The position numbers and the translations under genes are program-made. This document shows, piece after piece, positions 1-8,493 of a stretch of 64,000 nucleotides of DNA. Position 1 is the stretch's first letter. Each line of letters begins with the position of its first letter. The notes under the pieces are model-generated. The model saw only the letters and a program-made list of their open reading frames with translations, ran no database searches and was not told the DNA's origin. The DNA is from Labrenzia sp. THAF82 (GTDB lineage Bacteria; Pseudomonadota; Alphaproteobacteria; Rhizobiales; Stappiaceae), in assembly GCF_009363435.1 (NCBI RefSeq), contig NZ_CP045354.1, positions 4,306,501-4,370,500 of the forward strand, in the 5' to 3' direction.

Positions 1-854
1 GCGGTTTCAAGCGACCCACCTGAATTCAAAAGTTCGCGGATAAGATCTGCCTTGGCTTGCGATTCTGCCTTGGCAGCCTGGGCTGCGGAATAATCGCTGC
101 TGGTCTCTGCCAGCTGCTGCTGGTTCAAAGGAATGTTGTCGGCACCGATGAGAAGATCCGCACGGGCCCTGAAGTCGGCCACAGCCTGCCTGGCAGCCTG
201 CACTTCCTTGCGCAACTCGACAATCTGGGGCTCAAGCGCGGCTGAAGCCTGTTCCGTAGTCTGGCGCTTGGCGTTTGACTGCAGCAAAAGGTACTGGTCG
301 ATGATGGTGTTGGCGACTTTCGCGGCGAGCACAGGATTTTCAGCCGTATAATCAACGGCGATCACCCGTGACCCATCGAGGCGATAGATATCCAGGTTCT
401 CATAATAGTGCTTGAGCACCCTCTCCTCTTCGCTGTTGCCAGCTGAGGTAGTGCCCAGACCAATCATCGACAGCAGACCCTTGACCAGGCCACCTGACCG
501 TTGGGCTTCGAATTCGGGTATTGCAGCGAGGTTGAGTTTGCTGGCGACACGGCGAGCCAGATCAGCGGACATGAGGAGCTGCGCCTGGCTGGCGACACCT
601 TCTGCGTCAAGCAGCGCTCGTTCTTCTTCGGCACCACGCGCGGCACCTGGAAAATTGTTGTCCGTGCTCTCGATAATGATACGCGCTTCGCCTTTGTATT
701 TCGGCGCAACGAACTGAAGTCCCAAGAAGACTGCAGCGGCAACGATCAGTGTCAGCGGCACGAGCCAGCTCAGGGACCGTCCAATGGCGCGCAAAAGACC
801 GCCCAGGTCCAGCGCCATGTCGTCGTCAGGAAGGGTCTGCCGCTCAGCATTCAT
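1..854 (-). CDS. Exopolysaccharide chain-length/transport protein, Wzz/GumC family (partial, 3' end off window)
   Basis: Reading leftwards from an ATG at 854, one frame stays open to the window edge (284 codons, no stop). The product has a short cytoplasmic N-terminus, a membrane segment at about residues 29-49, a Wzz-type periplasmic segment beginning with the motif YKGEARIIIES, and from about residue 210 a long alanine/glutamate-rich stretch that looks like coiled coil. This is the layout of GumC/ExoP/Wzc polysaccharide co-polymerases that set chain length and bridge to the outer membrane export pore. The divergent GumB-like lipoprotein supports the role. Whether a C-terminal tyrosine kinase domain follows cannot be seen. 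Confidence 0.85.
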   Translation of the reverse strand, partial: MNAERQTLPDDDMALDLGGLLRAIGRSLSWLVPLTLIVAAAVFLGLQFVAPKYKGEARIIIESTDNNFPGAARGAEEERALLDAEGVASQAQLLMSADLARRVASKLNLAAIPEFEAQRSGGLVKGLLSMIGLGTTSAGNSEEERVLKHYYENLDIYRLDGSRVIAVDYTAENPVLAAKVANTIIDQYLLLQSNAKRQTTEQASAALEPQIVELRKEVQAARQAVADFRARADLLIGADNIPLNQQQLAETSSDYSAAQAAKAESQAKADLIRELLNSGGSLET

Positions 855-1050
855 CGTTAGAAACTCCAAAGTTCCGGCAAACTATGTCGAATTAGGGTAA
901 GCGATCGGTTAAACTGTCCCAAATCCGGTCAGATCAGCTGTTAATTTTTTTCCGAGGGTTTCTTTCATCCCTCCATTCAGTGTTTTTTCCTCTTCACCCT
1001 CAATTAACCATAACACGCGATGCTATCTCCGAATTGTAGGAGAGTCGTTG

Positions 1051-1608
1051 ATGCGAATGAGAGCGCTACTTGTCCTGGGCATCTGCCTGGGCCTTGCTGC
1101 TTGCAGCGGGTACAGGCAGCCGCCGACAGCATTTCATGAAACACTGACACAGCCTTATCTCTTGGATTCAAGCGACAGGCTGCGCATCATCGTGTTTGGT
1201 CAGGATGACCTGTCCAACACCTATGTCGTTGATCAAGCTGGATATATTTCCTTTCCATTGGTTGGCAGCGTCGCGGCTCGCGGCAAGACTCAGCAAGGCC
1301 TTGCTTCAGAGATTGCCGGTAAATTGCGGCAAGGTTTTATCCGCGACCCGGATGTCTCCGTGGAGATCGATACCTATCGTCCGATCTTTTTGATGGGAGA
1401 GGTGCAAAATGCAGGCCAGTATAACTACGTGGCCGGCATGACAGTGCAAAATGCCATTGCTACAGCCGGTGGATTTTCGGCCAGGGCACAACAATCGAAC
1501 GTCGATGTGACCCGTCAGATCAATGGTGAAATCCTAAACGGACGTGTGCCCATTTCGGACCCTGTCCGTCCCGGAGACACAATTTACGTCCGCGAACGCT
1601 ATTTCTAG
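1051..1608 (+). CDS. Polysaccharide export lipoprotein, GumB/Wza-like
   Basis: 185-residue protein. An N-terminal lipoprotein signal ends in the lipobox LAAC (Cys18), so the mature protein is lipid-anchored. It is followed by a polysaccharide export (PES) domain at about residues 35-110 and an SLBB-like domain (motif GEVQNAGQYNYVAGMTV) at about 112-165. The family forms the outer membrane/periplasmic channel for capsule or exopolysaccharide. It is short like GumB, lacking Wza's C-terminal helix. The ATG at 1051 is chosen because AGGAGAG lies 6 nt upstream; a TTG directly before it would also be in frame. It is divergent from the GumC-like gene, its likely partner. Confidence 0.88.
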   Translation: MRMRALLVLGICLGLAACSGYRQPPTAFHETLTQPYLLDSSDRLRIIVFGQDDLSNTYVVDQAGYISFPLVGSVAARGKTQQGLASEIAGKLRQGFIRDPDVSVEIDTYRPIFLMGEVQNAGQYNYVAGMTVQNAIATAGGFSARAQQSNVDVTRQINGEILNGRVPISDPVRPGDTIYVRERYF

Positions 1609-1650
1609 AGATCCACGAAGTTAACCGCGGACTCACCTCCCTTTGCTAGT

Positions 1651-1713
1651 GTGCAGTTTCAGAGCTCCACAGGTTCAATAAGAAACCTGGGGGCGAGAAC
1701 AGGGAAACTGCAC
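1651..1713 (+). promoter_or_regulatory. Nested stem structure over the glycosyltransferase ribosome binding site
   Basis: The 10-nt arm GTGCAGTTTC (1651-1660) is perfectly complementary to GAAACTGCAC (1704-1713). Inside it lies a second perfect hairpin, CAGGTT (1670-1675) with AACCTG (1684-1689). The 3' outer arm ends two bases before the ATG at 1715 and covers most of the sequence after the only Shine-Dalgarno candidate (AGGG, 1701-1704). In the transcript this would fold onto the ribosome binding site. A translational control element is inference; no known riboswitch consensus was recognised. Confidence 0.45.
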
Positions 1714-1714
1714 C

Positions 1715-2947
1715 ATGACAACGACTCCCATGCGGATCGTGCATTGTGTTCGCTCGCCTATCGGCGGGATCTTCCGTCATATCCGCGATCTGGCAACAGC
1801 CCAGGCGGAAGCGGGACACGATGTCGGCTTAATTTGCGATAGCACTACGGGCAGCGCTTTCGACAATCGAGGCGTGGAAGAGCTTGAACCGAAGCTGGCT
1901 CTCGGCCTGGCTCGCTTTCCAATGCAGCGTCAGCTGACCTTCAAGGACCTTACCGCAACGCTTGCGCTTTATCGTCATATCCGTGACCTGAAACCGGATA
2001 TCCTGCACGGCCACGGCGCCAAGGGCGGCGCATACGTGCGCCTGATCGGCAGCATTTTGAAGCTCCGCGGTCAGAAGGTGTCCCGCGTTTACTGTCCGCA
2101 TGGCGGCAGCCTTCATTACGATCCGAACCGCTTCGAAGGCCGGATCTATCATACGATTGAAGGCATGCTTGGCCGTTTGACCGATGGGCTGGTTTTTGTC
2201 TCCGACTACGAAGCTGCGGCTTACGAAAGCAAGGTCGGACAACCCCGCGCGCTGTCCCGGATTGTCTATAACGGGCTGACACCTGCCGAATTTGCACCGG
2301 TCAGCGTCGACGAGAGCGCCGGCGACTTCCTCTATATCGGTATGCTGCGTGATTTGAAGGGACCGGATCTCTTCATTGAGGCGCTCCACAATATCCGCCT
2401 GAAGACCGGCCAGGCCCCGCGTGCACATATCGTCGGTGAAGGCCCGGATGAAGAGCGCTATCGCAACATGGTCAAAAGGTTCGACCTGGAACGTGCTGTC
2501 ACGTTCCATGGCGCCCTACCCGCCCGCGAAGCCTTCAAGCTTGCAAGAAATGTGGTCGTCCCCTCCCGCGCGGAGGCAATGCCTTACATCATCTTGGAAA
2601 CTGTTGCTGCTGAACGCCCGTTGATCGCTACGCGCGTCGGCGGAATACCGGAGATCTTCGGCAGATATTCCAATCGACTGATCGAGCCGGGACACATTGG
2701 CAAGCTGACCGTTGCGATGGAAGCGGCCCTTGACAGCCCTGAGCAGATGGCGGGCGAGGCAAAGGAACTTCGAAGCTGTCTGGCGGAGACGTTCTCGACC
2801 GAGCTGATGAATGATCGCATCACAACGCTTTACCAGGAGCTGAAAGGCATCAAACCGGCTGATCAGTCTGTTGCTGCTCCGGCAAACGGTCTTTCCGGTG
2901 TTGCGCGTGCGCAAACTGCGCTGGCGAGGTCGAGCAACAGATCATGA
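1715..2947 (+). CDS. Glycosyltransferase family 4 (GT-B fold)
   Basis: 410-residue cytoplasmic glycosyltransferase. The N-terminal Rossmann half begins MRIVHCVRSPIGGIFRHI, the usual acceptor-binding glycine loop of GT4 enzymes. The C-terminal half carries the donor-binding signature, with PSRAEAMPYIILETVAAERP matching the family E-x7-E motif, followed by TRVGGIPEIF. Such enzymes add a sugar from a nucleotide donor to a lipid-linked intermediate; the sugar cannot be told from sequence. It starts the plus-strand run of polysaccharide synthesis genes and shares an ATGA overlap (2944-2947) with the next gene, so the two are probably translationally coupled. Confidence 0.88.
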   Translation: MTTTPMRIVHCVRSPIGGIFRHIRDLATAQAEAGHDVGLICDSTTGSAFDNRGVEELEPKLALGLARFPMQRQLTFKDLTATLALYRHIRDLKPDILHGHGAKGGAYVRLIGSILKLRGQKVSRVYCPHGGSLHYDPNRFEGRIYHTIEGMLGRLTDGLVFVSDYEAAAYESKVGQPRALSRIVYNGLTPAEFAPVSVDESAGDFLYIGMLRDLKGPDLFIEALHNIRLKTGQAPRAHIVGEGPDEERYRNMVKRFDLERAVTFHGALPAREAFKLARNVVVPSRAEAMPYIILETVAAERPLIATRVGGIPEIFGRYSNRLIEPGHIGKLTVAMEAALDSPEQMAGEAKELRSCLAETFSTELMNDRITTLYQELKGIKPADQSVAAPANGLSGVARAQTALARSSNRS

Positions 2948-4569
2948 GCAGCCACGCCCTAAAACCGACGGACCCGATTGAGCCCAAGGCATTTGCTGCA
3001 CAGACAGGTGCCAGCGCGAGCGCTGACGACCTGGACGACCGGTTGGAAAAGCAATTCCGGGAATCGCTTCAGGGCATCACCGATCCCGACAATATCCAGA
3101 AATTGTCCGGAAACAGCTCCAGCTTGAGCGTGGAAGCAGCTGAAATAGCACAAGGTCTTGGTGGCAAGGGGCTTTCCGCGCCCGTTTTGTCCGGGTTTGT
3201 GCGCCTGGCCGACATTCTGCTGGTTGCAGGTTCTGCTTTGGTCGCAGCGTTTGCAGGTTCAGAACCGTCCGGCTTCGGGCTGGAAAACGTCTTTGCAATT
3301 GCGGCGGCGCTGCTGTTCACGCTGGCCTTTTTTCAGGCGGCGGATGTTTATCAGGTTCAGGTCATGCGCCAGGGCCTGTCCCAGCTTGGCCGTGTTGCTG
3401 CCGGCTGGACCCTTGTCTTTGCCATGTTCGCCCTGCTGCGCTCCACGACCGGGGTCGGCATCGGGCTGGCCGAGGCCTGGATCGGCTCGTGGTTTGTATT
3501 TGGTCTGACAGGGCTTTGCGTTTCCCGCCTCATCGTCTCCCGGCTGGTGCGCCGCTGGATGTCGTCGGGCCGGCTGGAACGGCGCGCGATCATCGTTGGT
3601 GGCGGCACGGCTGCTGCGGAGCTCATTCACGAACTTGAAGCCCAGCCGGGAAACGATATCCGCATTTGCGGCATCTTCGATGACAGGTCGAATGATCGCT
3701 CACCACCGGTGGTGGCGGGTTATCAGAAGCTCGGCAACATCAGTGCGCTTGTGGAATTTGCGCGGCTTGCGCGCATCGACATGCTGATTGTGTGCATCCC
3801 CCTGCGCGCGGAAAAGCGCGTGCTGGAACTTCTCAGAAAGCTTTGGGTTCTTCCCGTCGACATTCGTCTGTCGGCCCATACGGACAAGGTCCGCTTCCGC
3901 AATCGCGCCGCGTCCTTCATCGGCACGGTTCCTTTTGTGGATGTTGTCGCCAAGCCGATTGCGGACTGGGACATGGTCGCCAAGCGGATCTTCGATCTGG
4001 TGTTCGCAACACTTGCCATCGTCACCCTCTTCCCGGTGATGATAGCAGCAGCCGTCGCGATCAAGCTCAACAGCAAGGGACCGGTCCTCTTCCGTCAGAA
4101 GCGGTACGGCTTCAACAACGAGGTCATCGATGTCCTGAAGTTCCGGTCGATGTACACCGACATGGCGGACCCCGATGCAAAGACCGTCGTGACCAAGGGC
4201 GATCCCCGTGTCACCAGTGTCGGACGTTTCATCAGAAAAACCTCCATCGATGAGCTGCCGCAACTGTTCAACGTTCTGGCAGGCAGCCTGTCGCTGGTTG
4301 GTCCGCGTCCGCATGCGGTCAATGCTCATACGGACAACAGGACCTGGGATGACGTCGTCGACGGCTACTTCGCCCGTCACAAGGTCAAGCCGGGCGTCAC
4401 GGGCTGGGCACAGATCAACGGCTGGCGCGGTGAAGTCGACACACCGGAGAAAATTCAGAACCGTGTCGAGTGCGATGTCTACTATATTGAAAACTGGTCC
4501 CTGCTTTTCGATCTGCAGATCCTGGTTCTGACACCGTTCCGCCTGCTCAACACGGAGAATGCCTATTGA
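2944..4569 (+). CDS. Polyprenyl-phosphate sugar-1-phosphate transferase (WcaJ/ExoY/PssY type)
   Basis: 541 residues. After an unusual hydrophilic N-terminus of about 85 residues come several membrane segments, a nucleotide-binding-like domain (motif RRAIIVGGGTAAAELIHEL) and the C-terminal bacterial sugar transferase domain from about residue 345. That domain has the family blocks KFRSMYTD, TSIDELPQLFNVLAGS with the catalytic Asp-Glu pair, LVGPRPHA and KPGVTGWAQINGWRGE. Enzymes of this kind transfer a sugar-1-phosphate, often glucose or galactose, to undecaprenyl phosphate and so start each repeat unit at the inner membrane. It is coupled by ATGA to the glycosyltransferase before it and by TTGA to the polymerase after it. 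Confidence 0.92.
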   Translation: MSSHALKPTDPIEPKAFAAQTGASASADDLDDRLEKQFRESLQGITDPDNIQKLSGNSSSLSVEAAEIAQGLGGKGLSAPVLSGFVRLADILLVAGSALVAAFAGSEPSGFGLENVFAIAAALLFTLAFFQAADVYQVQVMRQGLSQLGRVAAGWTLVFAMFALLRSTTGVGIGLAEAWIGSWFVFGLTGLCVSRLIVSRLVRRWMSSGRLERRAIIVGGGTAAAELIHELEAQPGNDIRICGIFDDRSNDRSPPVVAGYQKLGNISALVEFARLARIDMLIVCIPLRAEKRVLELLRKLWVLPVDIRLSAHTDKVRFRNRAASFIGTVPFVDVVAKPIADWDMVAKRIFDLVFATLAIVTLFPVMIAAAVAIKLNSKGPVLFRQKRYGFNNEVIDVLKFRSMYTDMADPDAKTVVTKGDPRVTSVGRFIRKTSIDELPQLFNVLAGSLSLVGPRPHAVNAHTDNRTWDDVVDGYFARHKVKPGVTGWAQINGWRGEVDTPEKIQNRVECDVYYIENWSLLFDLQILVLTPFRLLNTENAY

Positions 4570-5825
4570 GCGCCATGGCTGGCACACATGGCGGCCCACC
4601 TCTGGTGCGTGCGTCTGTCGGCCTCCCGGCTAAAAGCCTGGGAAATGCGGCACTGTGGCTTGCAGCCTTCCTGTCAGGTTTCGTTATTGAGGAACCGGCC
4701 CCTTACGAACTCTACATGGTGCTGCTGTCGGTCATCTGGCTGGCATTCGGACTGAAGCTGCGCCCGGAATTCGGCCCTCTGATCATCTGCATGATGCTTT
4801 ATGTCGCCGGTGGCGTCGCCTCTATCCCGATGGCGCAGGAATTCGGCGATGCGGTGATGTATATCGCCGTCTCGGGCTTCCTGGCGATAACGGCGATTTT
4901 CTATGCCGCCATCCTTGCCGATGAGCCGGACCGGTTCCGCGTCATTCAGAGCGGTTACACGATCAGTGCGGTCTTTGTGGCGATGATCGGGATTGCCGGC
5001 TATTTCAATCTGTTTCCGGGCGCTGAGTATTTCACGCTTTACAGCCGGGCTCGCGGCACGTTTCAGGACCCGAACGTCTTCGGACCGTTTCTGGTGCTGC
5101 CGACCATGCTGATCATTCAGAAGCTGCTGCGCGACTCCGTCATCCGGAACTTTGCACTGCTGGTGCCGCTCGCCATCCTCCTGCTCGGCATCTTTCTCAG
5201 CTTCTCGCGCGGTGCCTGGGGCGTTCTGGTGGCAGCTGTTCTTGTGGTCTATTTCCTCGCGCTCGTAACAGAGCAGAGCAACCGCCGGCGCGCGCGTCTG
5301 GTGTTTCTCGGCTTTGCCGGCATTCTGGCCTGTGCCGGTCTGCTTGCCGCAGCCCTTTCCATCGACACCGTGTCGGACATGTTTTCCCAGCGCGCGCGGC
5401 TCGTTCAGGAATATGACGGAGCCCGCCTCGGACGTTTTGCGCGCTATGCGCTCGGTTTCCAGATGGTGATGGAATACCCGCTCGGCCTCGGTCCGCTGGA
5501 GTTCAACAAGTACTTTCCAGAAGACGAGCACAACGTCTACCTGAAAGGCTTCACCACTTATGGTTGGCTCGGCGGGTTCGTCTATATCGCGATGGCGCTC
5601 TGGACGGTCTGCGCCCTGGTGCCGCTCCTGTTCAAGTCCCGCCCCTGGACAGCGTTCACCCAATGCGTCTTTGCGGTCTTCGTGGCACATCTGATCCTGT
5701 CGGTGATTATCGACACCGATCACTGGCGCCACATGTACATGCTCTATGGCCTTGCCTGGGGCATGATCGCGACGGACAAGATCGAACAAAAGCGCGCACG
5801 CAGACAAAGACTGGCAGCTGCATAA
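4566..5825 (+). CDS. O-antigen/exopolysaccharide polymerase-ligase family membrane protein (Wzy/WaaL-like)
   Basis: 419 residues with about ten to twelve hydrophobic segments and a large periplasmic-type loop ending in EDEHNVYLKGFTTYGWLGG, the conserved neighbourhood of the WaaL/Wzy superfamily; GTFQDPNVFGPFLVLP is also typical. It probably polymerises lipid-linked repeat units at the periplasmic face. A TTG start at 4566 is preferred because GGAGA lies 7 nt upstream and it gives a TTGA overlap with the preceding stop; an in-frame ATG at 4575 is the alternative. No Wzx flippase gene is visible, so that function must be encoded elsewhere. Confidence 0.85.
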   Translation: MSAMAGTHGGPPLVRASVGLPAKSLGNAALWLAAFLSGFVIEEPAPYELYMVLLSVIWLAFGLKLRPEFGPLIICMMLYVAGGVASIPMAQEFGDAVMYIAVSGFLAITAIFYAAILADEPDRFRVIQSGYTISAVFVAMIGIAGYFNLFPGAEYFTLYSRARGTFQDPNVFGPFLVLPTMLIIQKLLRDSVIRNFALLVPLAILLLGIFLSFSRGAWGVLVAAVLVVYFLALVTEQSNRRRARLVFLGFAGILACAGLLAAALSIDTVSDMFSQRARLVQEYDGARLGRFARYALGFQMVMEYPLGLGPLEFNKYFPEDEHNVYLKGFTTYGWLGGFVYIAMALWTVCALVPLLFKSRPWTAFTQCVFAVFVAHLILSVIIDTDHWRHMYMLYGLAWGMIATDKIEQKRARRQRLAAA

Positions 5826-5876
5826 AGTCCCCTTGACCGGTTTCAAAAATCTCACAGCACGAGCGCAACAAGCAGC

Positions 5877-5905
5877 TTGCGCTTGCAAAGCGAACAAGCT
5901 AGGTA
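5877..5905 (+). promoter_or_regulatory. Probable sigma-70 promoter of tRNA-Pro
   Basis: TTGCGC (5877-5882), a 17-nt spacer and TAGGTA (5900-5905) place a start site near 5912, three bases before the tRNA 5' end. Spacing and position fit a housekeeping promoter. Confidence 0.55.
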
Positions 5906-5914
5906 GGGTCCGTT

Positions 5915-5991
5915 CGGGCAGTAGCGCAGCCTGGTAGCGCACTTCACTGGGGGTGAAGGGGTCGTCGGTTCAAATCCGGCCTGCCCGACCA
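5915..5991 (+). tRNA. tRNA-Pro (anticodon GGG)
   Basis: A 77-nt cloverleaf: acceptor stem CGGGCAG (5915-5921) pairs with CTGCCCG (5981-5987), discriminator A, and CCA is encoded (5989-5991). The anticodon stem CTTCA/TGAAG encloses the loop CTGGGGG with anticodon GGG, and the T loop reads GTTCAAATC. A short T-run follows. tRNA 3' ends are common integration sites, which matters because the next gene is an accessory phage-defence gene. Confidence 0.97.
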
Positions 5992-6120
5992 TTTTTCAAA
6001 GACATGGATGATGTTGAGAACTTTTGCTCGATTGCCGAGCGAAAGGCCGGTAGTCATGCTTGAAAATTGGTTCGTGCTGTGTAGCGCGCAACTTCATTTG
6101 GCACCCAGTTTGAGGGTGAA

Positions 6121-6152
6121 CCAAAGGCGCTTTCAGCCCAAAGCGTTCATTG
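6121..6152. repeat. Degenerate palindromic intergenic repeat, copy 1
   Basis: The core CGCTTTCAGCCCAAAGCG is nearly self-complementary and is followed by TTCATT. It resembles the copies at 8243-8274 and 16206-16236. From memory, such small palindromes built on GCTTT...AAAGC between GTCC/GGAC ends are common between alphaproteobacterial genes; this copy is degraded. Confidence 0.4.
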
Positions 6153-6231
6153 GCTCGCTGGCACGCTGCGTCGGTGCAGGCCGCCGAAGCTGCTATTCAT
6201 TGCGTCAGCGAAGACGTTAGCCCGCCAGATG

Positions 6232-6262
6232 CCGACAATGCGGACAAATCATCCATTGTCGG
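6232..6262. repeat. Perfect 9-bp inverted repeat
   Basis: CCGACAATG (6232-6240) is followed after 13 nt by its exact reverse complement CATTGTCGG (6254-6262). It has no T-run adequate for a classic terminator, so it may be part of the eroded repeat DNA or a site for a DNA-binding protein. It lies 104 bases downstream of the AIPR stop codon. Confidence 0.45.
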
Positions 6263-6366
6263 ATTTCACGGACACGTCTCAAAACGGACCTTCCTCGCTT
6301 GAAACAGGTGCTGCAATCAAAGTCAACAAAGCGGCCATTAGCTGTTTGCACACAGCCTCTAACGGG

Positions 6367-8091
6367 TCAGTTCTCAGCAGCTTGGTCGAGCTGGCTCTGA
6401 AGGTATTGGTTGATATTCTGTTGGGATTGCGCCTTTTTGAAATAATTGTTCAGATTGATGAGGCTCTCATTGTTCTTGTTTACCACCTCGAAGAGAATGT
6501 TGTTTGCTCTATCATATGCAGTCTCAAGCGAGTCGTTTTCCTCTCGAGCGACAGCCATTGCTGCGGCCTCATCTCGAGGATCCAAATCTAGCTCATTTTC
6601 CAATACCCACCACAAAATCCGACAAATGTGGAAGACACCATAATTCAGGATGTTTCGTGAAGGATCATCTGGAGCGAGCTCTCGGTAGGCTCTTCTCCCT
6701 CGAGTTTCCGCGAACCTGTAAATTTCGTGGGAAGCCGCTAGCTGCCAAGGCTGTGCTTTGCCATAGATGTCATTGTAAAACTCCGGGGAATACACTTTGT
6801 ACTTTTGAGCGCGGCTAACGGTGGGCTGGTTCTTGAATATAGCTAAATAAGCTTGGCCTGCCTTTTCCATACCAATCACCTCGGATTTAGGTACACCCGC
6901 ACTCTTTGCTTCTCCTCGTTTTCTTTCGTAAAACAGGCCAAAATCTTCGTCGATCTTCCTTTGGATGAGTTGCTGTATCTCGTCATTTGCATGCAGGTCA
7001 CGAGAACCAATAGAGTTTTGATTGTTCGTTGCTATAACTACATTGTTCACAAACTCAAAGTCGTGCGACTCGTAGATTTTGACTTGAACCTTTACGTCGT
7101 CTTTTAGTTTTTCATCTTCAAAAGCGGAACGTAATGATGACGTTGTTTGACAACCATTGATAATCTGTACTTTCTCGACTCGAACTGAGGGCGCGTCTGG
7201 GTCTCTAACCATCGATAAGCTATCACAGACCATTGTTACACCGTTGTTCATGTACCAAAAACTGTCTGATTTTTCGTCGCTAGTAGCGGTCGAATAGATC
7301 GATTTGTTTACCTGCCCACCAAGGCCCAGATTACCTCTGACATTTGCGTCGAAGATCGCATCTCGTGGCTCAGTTTGTGCAAGCTTTGCAAGGTCACTTC
7401 CCTTAACTGTGCAAAGAACGCTTCTGACACCACCAGTGTCAAATTCGACAATCGAAGGTCGGTTTGCATCATACACAATCGGAATGTTTGCATCGATTTG
7501 GCGAACTCTGTTTCGCCTCAAATTGTTTATTCGATCGAGTTCATTGACCCCAATGAAGTGAAAATCAAAGCTGGCGAAAACTCCACTGTCCGAAAAGTCT
7601 CGCAGAATATTGCCTTTGTTGGCTATAGCTTCTTCCGCAATGTCCGCTTCGTCACCAAGTGTTACAAAGTAACAAGATACGCTCACGCTGTTGTTGCCAT
7701 ATTGCCTGATCAGCTCTCTTGCGTTCTCTATCTTTTCCACCAGTTTTACATTTGGATTGTCTTTATATTCGGCCTGCTTGGCCAAAAAAATAAATTCTAT
7801 GCCAACCTTCATAAGCGATACGGTATTCGCGGAAAAACCTTGTGTGTTTTTGACTTGAATTAGACGAATGTGAACTGATTGGCTGCTGTCATCCACTTCA
7901 ATCTTAAAGATGTCGATTTGCCGTTCACCGGCCCCATCGACCAGTTCATCATCTGGAACTTCATCCAGATCAGCATCGAACAAGACGGAGTAAAACCAAT
8001 GCATGAACGCGTCGTCTTCGGTAACATTCAATTCAGTCGCTGCGTTTTGTATAGAGTCGGAGATAAACCCGCGTTTGATGGCTGTACTCAC
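6367..8091 (-). CDS. AIPR family protein (abortive phage infection resistance)
   Basis: Numbering from an upstream in-frame GTG at 8133 gives 588 residues. The more likely start is GTG 8091, because AAGGAA lies 9 nt before it (574 residues). AIPR hallmarks are FWYMNNGVT (292-300), INGCQTTSS (about 325-333) and TNNQNSIGSRDLHAND (369-384). The N-terminal third has RQIDIF (Asp74) followed by IQVKN (Gln93-Lys95), a D...QxK arrangement as in Mrr-like restriction nuclease folds. Members have been linked to abortive phage resistance; the biochemical role is not established. Codons are clearly AT-richer than in the neighbours, and the gene sits beside a tRNA and a methyltransferase relic, suggesting horizontal acquisition. 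Confidence 0.85.
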   Translation of the reverse strand: MSTAIKRGFISDSIQNAATELNVTEDDAFMHWFYSVLFDADLDEVPDDELVDGAGERQIDIFKIEVDDSSQSVHIRLIQVKNTQGFSANTVSLMKVGIEFIFLAKQAEYKDNPNVKLVEKIENARELIRQYGNNSVSVSCYFVTLGDEADIAEEAIANKGNILRDFSDSGVFASFDFHFIGVNELDRINNLRRNRVRQIDANIPIVYDANRPSIVEFDTGGVRSVLCTVKGSDLAKLAQTEPRDAIFDANVRGNLGLGGQVNKSIYSTATSDEKSDSFWYMNNGVTMVCDSLSMVRDPDAPSVRVEKVQIINGCQTTSSLRSAFEDEKLKDDVKVQVKIYESHDFEFVNNVVIATNNQNSIGSRDLHANDEIQQLIQRKIDEDFGLFYERKRGEAKSAGVPKSEVIGMEKAGQAYLAIFKNQPTVSRAQKYKVYSPEFYNDIYGKAQPWQLAASHEIYRFAETRGRRAYRELAPDDPSRNILNYGVFHICRILWWVLENELDLDPRDEAAAMAVAREENDSLETAYDRANNILFEVVNKNNESLINLNNYFKKAQSQQNINQYLQSQLDQAAEN

Positions 8092-8242
8092 TTGATGAAA
8101 TTCCTTTGGTCTATTCAAACGTCGTCCCTGCACGTAGATCCGCGCAATGCAACTTTAAGCTTAATCCATGACATAACAAGTTAAATGCTTGAAACCGAGT
8201 GTCTGCGTTTCATTGAAATGAGCCGATCAGCTGCATAGTAGC

Positions 8243-8274
8243 AAATGTCTATTTCCCGCCCAAAGCTGTCATTT
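8243..8274. repeat. Degenerate palindromic intergenic repeat, copy 2
   Basis: AAATGTCTATTTCCC followed by GCCCAAAGCTGTCATTT forms an imperfect dyad; the ends AAATGTC and GTCATTT pair with one mismatch. It resembles the copy at 6121-6152, so degraded copies flank the AIPR gene. It overlaps the stop codon of the methyltransferase relic. Confidence 0.4.
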
Positions 8275-8493
8275 TTCTTCAATAGAAAGCTGCCTTGAGA
8301 GTTCGCCACGCATAAGCTGTGACCAGCGGGACAAGCCCGTTACCGGCTGTACGGGATCGCTCAACCCGATTGGCCAACCCATCATCCAGTCCGAAAAATT
8401 CGGATTGAAGGTCCAGAGTCCCGAGACGTTTTCGCAGAACACCCATTCGGGGTTGCATTCTCCGACGATGCGGGCAACGTTCGAGAAAAGGGC
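8269..8493 (-). pseudogene. Relic of a phage-type DNA (cytosine-5) methyltransferase
   Basis: A 74-codon open stretch with no start codon, ending at TGA 8269-8271, translates to two recognisable pieces. The first is NVARIVGECNPEWVFCENVS, matching the conserved region ending in the catalytic-loop motif ENV of phage-type C5 methyltransferases. Directly after it comes FNPNFSDWMMGWPIGLSDP, then TGLSRWSQLMRGELS, matching the C-terminus of the same family. The roughly 150 residues that normally separate them are missing, and a stop lies just upstream. It is therefore an internally deleted, dead gene. It probably belonged with the neighbouring AIPR gene to a former defence or prophage segment. Confidence 0.72.

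Larger units (their letters stand above)
5992..6366. other. 375-base stretch without a supported gene, between tRNA-Pro and the AIPR gene
   Basis: Short open frames on both strands here lack ribosome binding sites and recognisable protein features. The stretch contains a degenerate palindromic repeat (6121-6152) and a perfect inverted repeat (6232-6262). It looks like eroded intergenic DNA. No direct copy of the tRNA 3' end was found. Confidence 0.5.

Noticed and set aside
1004-1011. TTAACCAT as a CtrA site before the GumB-like gene
   Set aside because: Only a single half site is present and the 8-mer is expected by chance in this AT-rich gap.
3700-4599. 299-codon minus-strand frame opposite the sugar transferase
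   Set aside because: Antisense frame in GC-rich coding DNA; the plus-strand product has all family motifs.
4674-5942. Long minus-strand frame opposite the Wzy-like gene
   Set aside because: It is the antisense shadow of a clear membrane protein gene and has no recognisable features.
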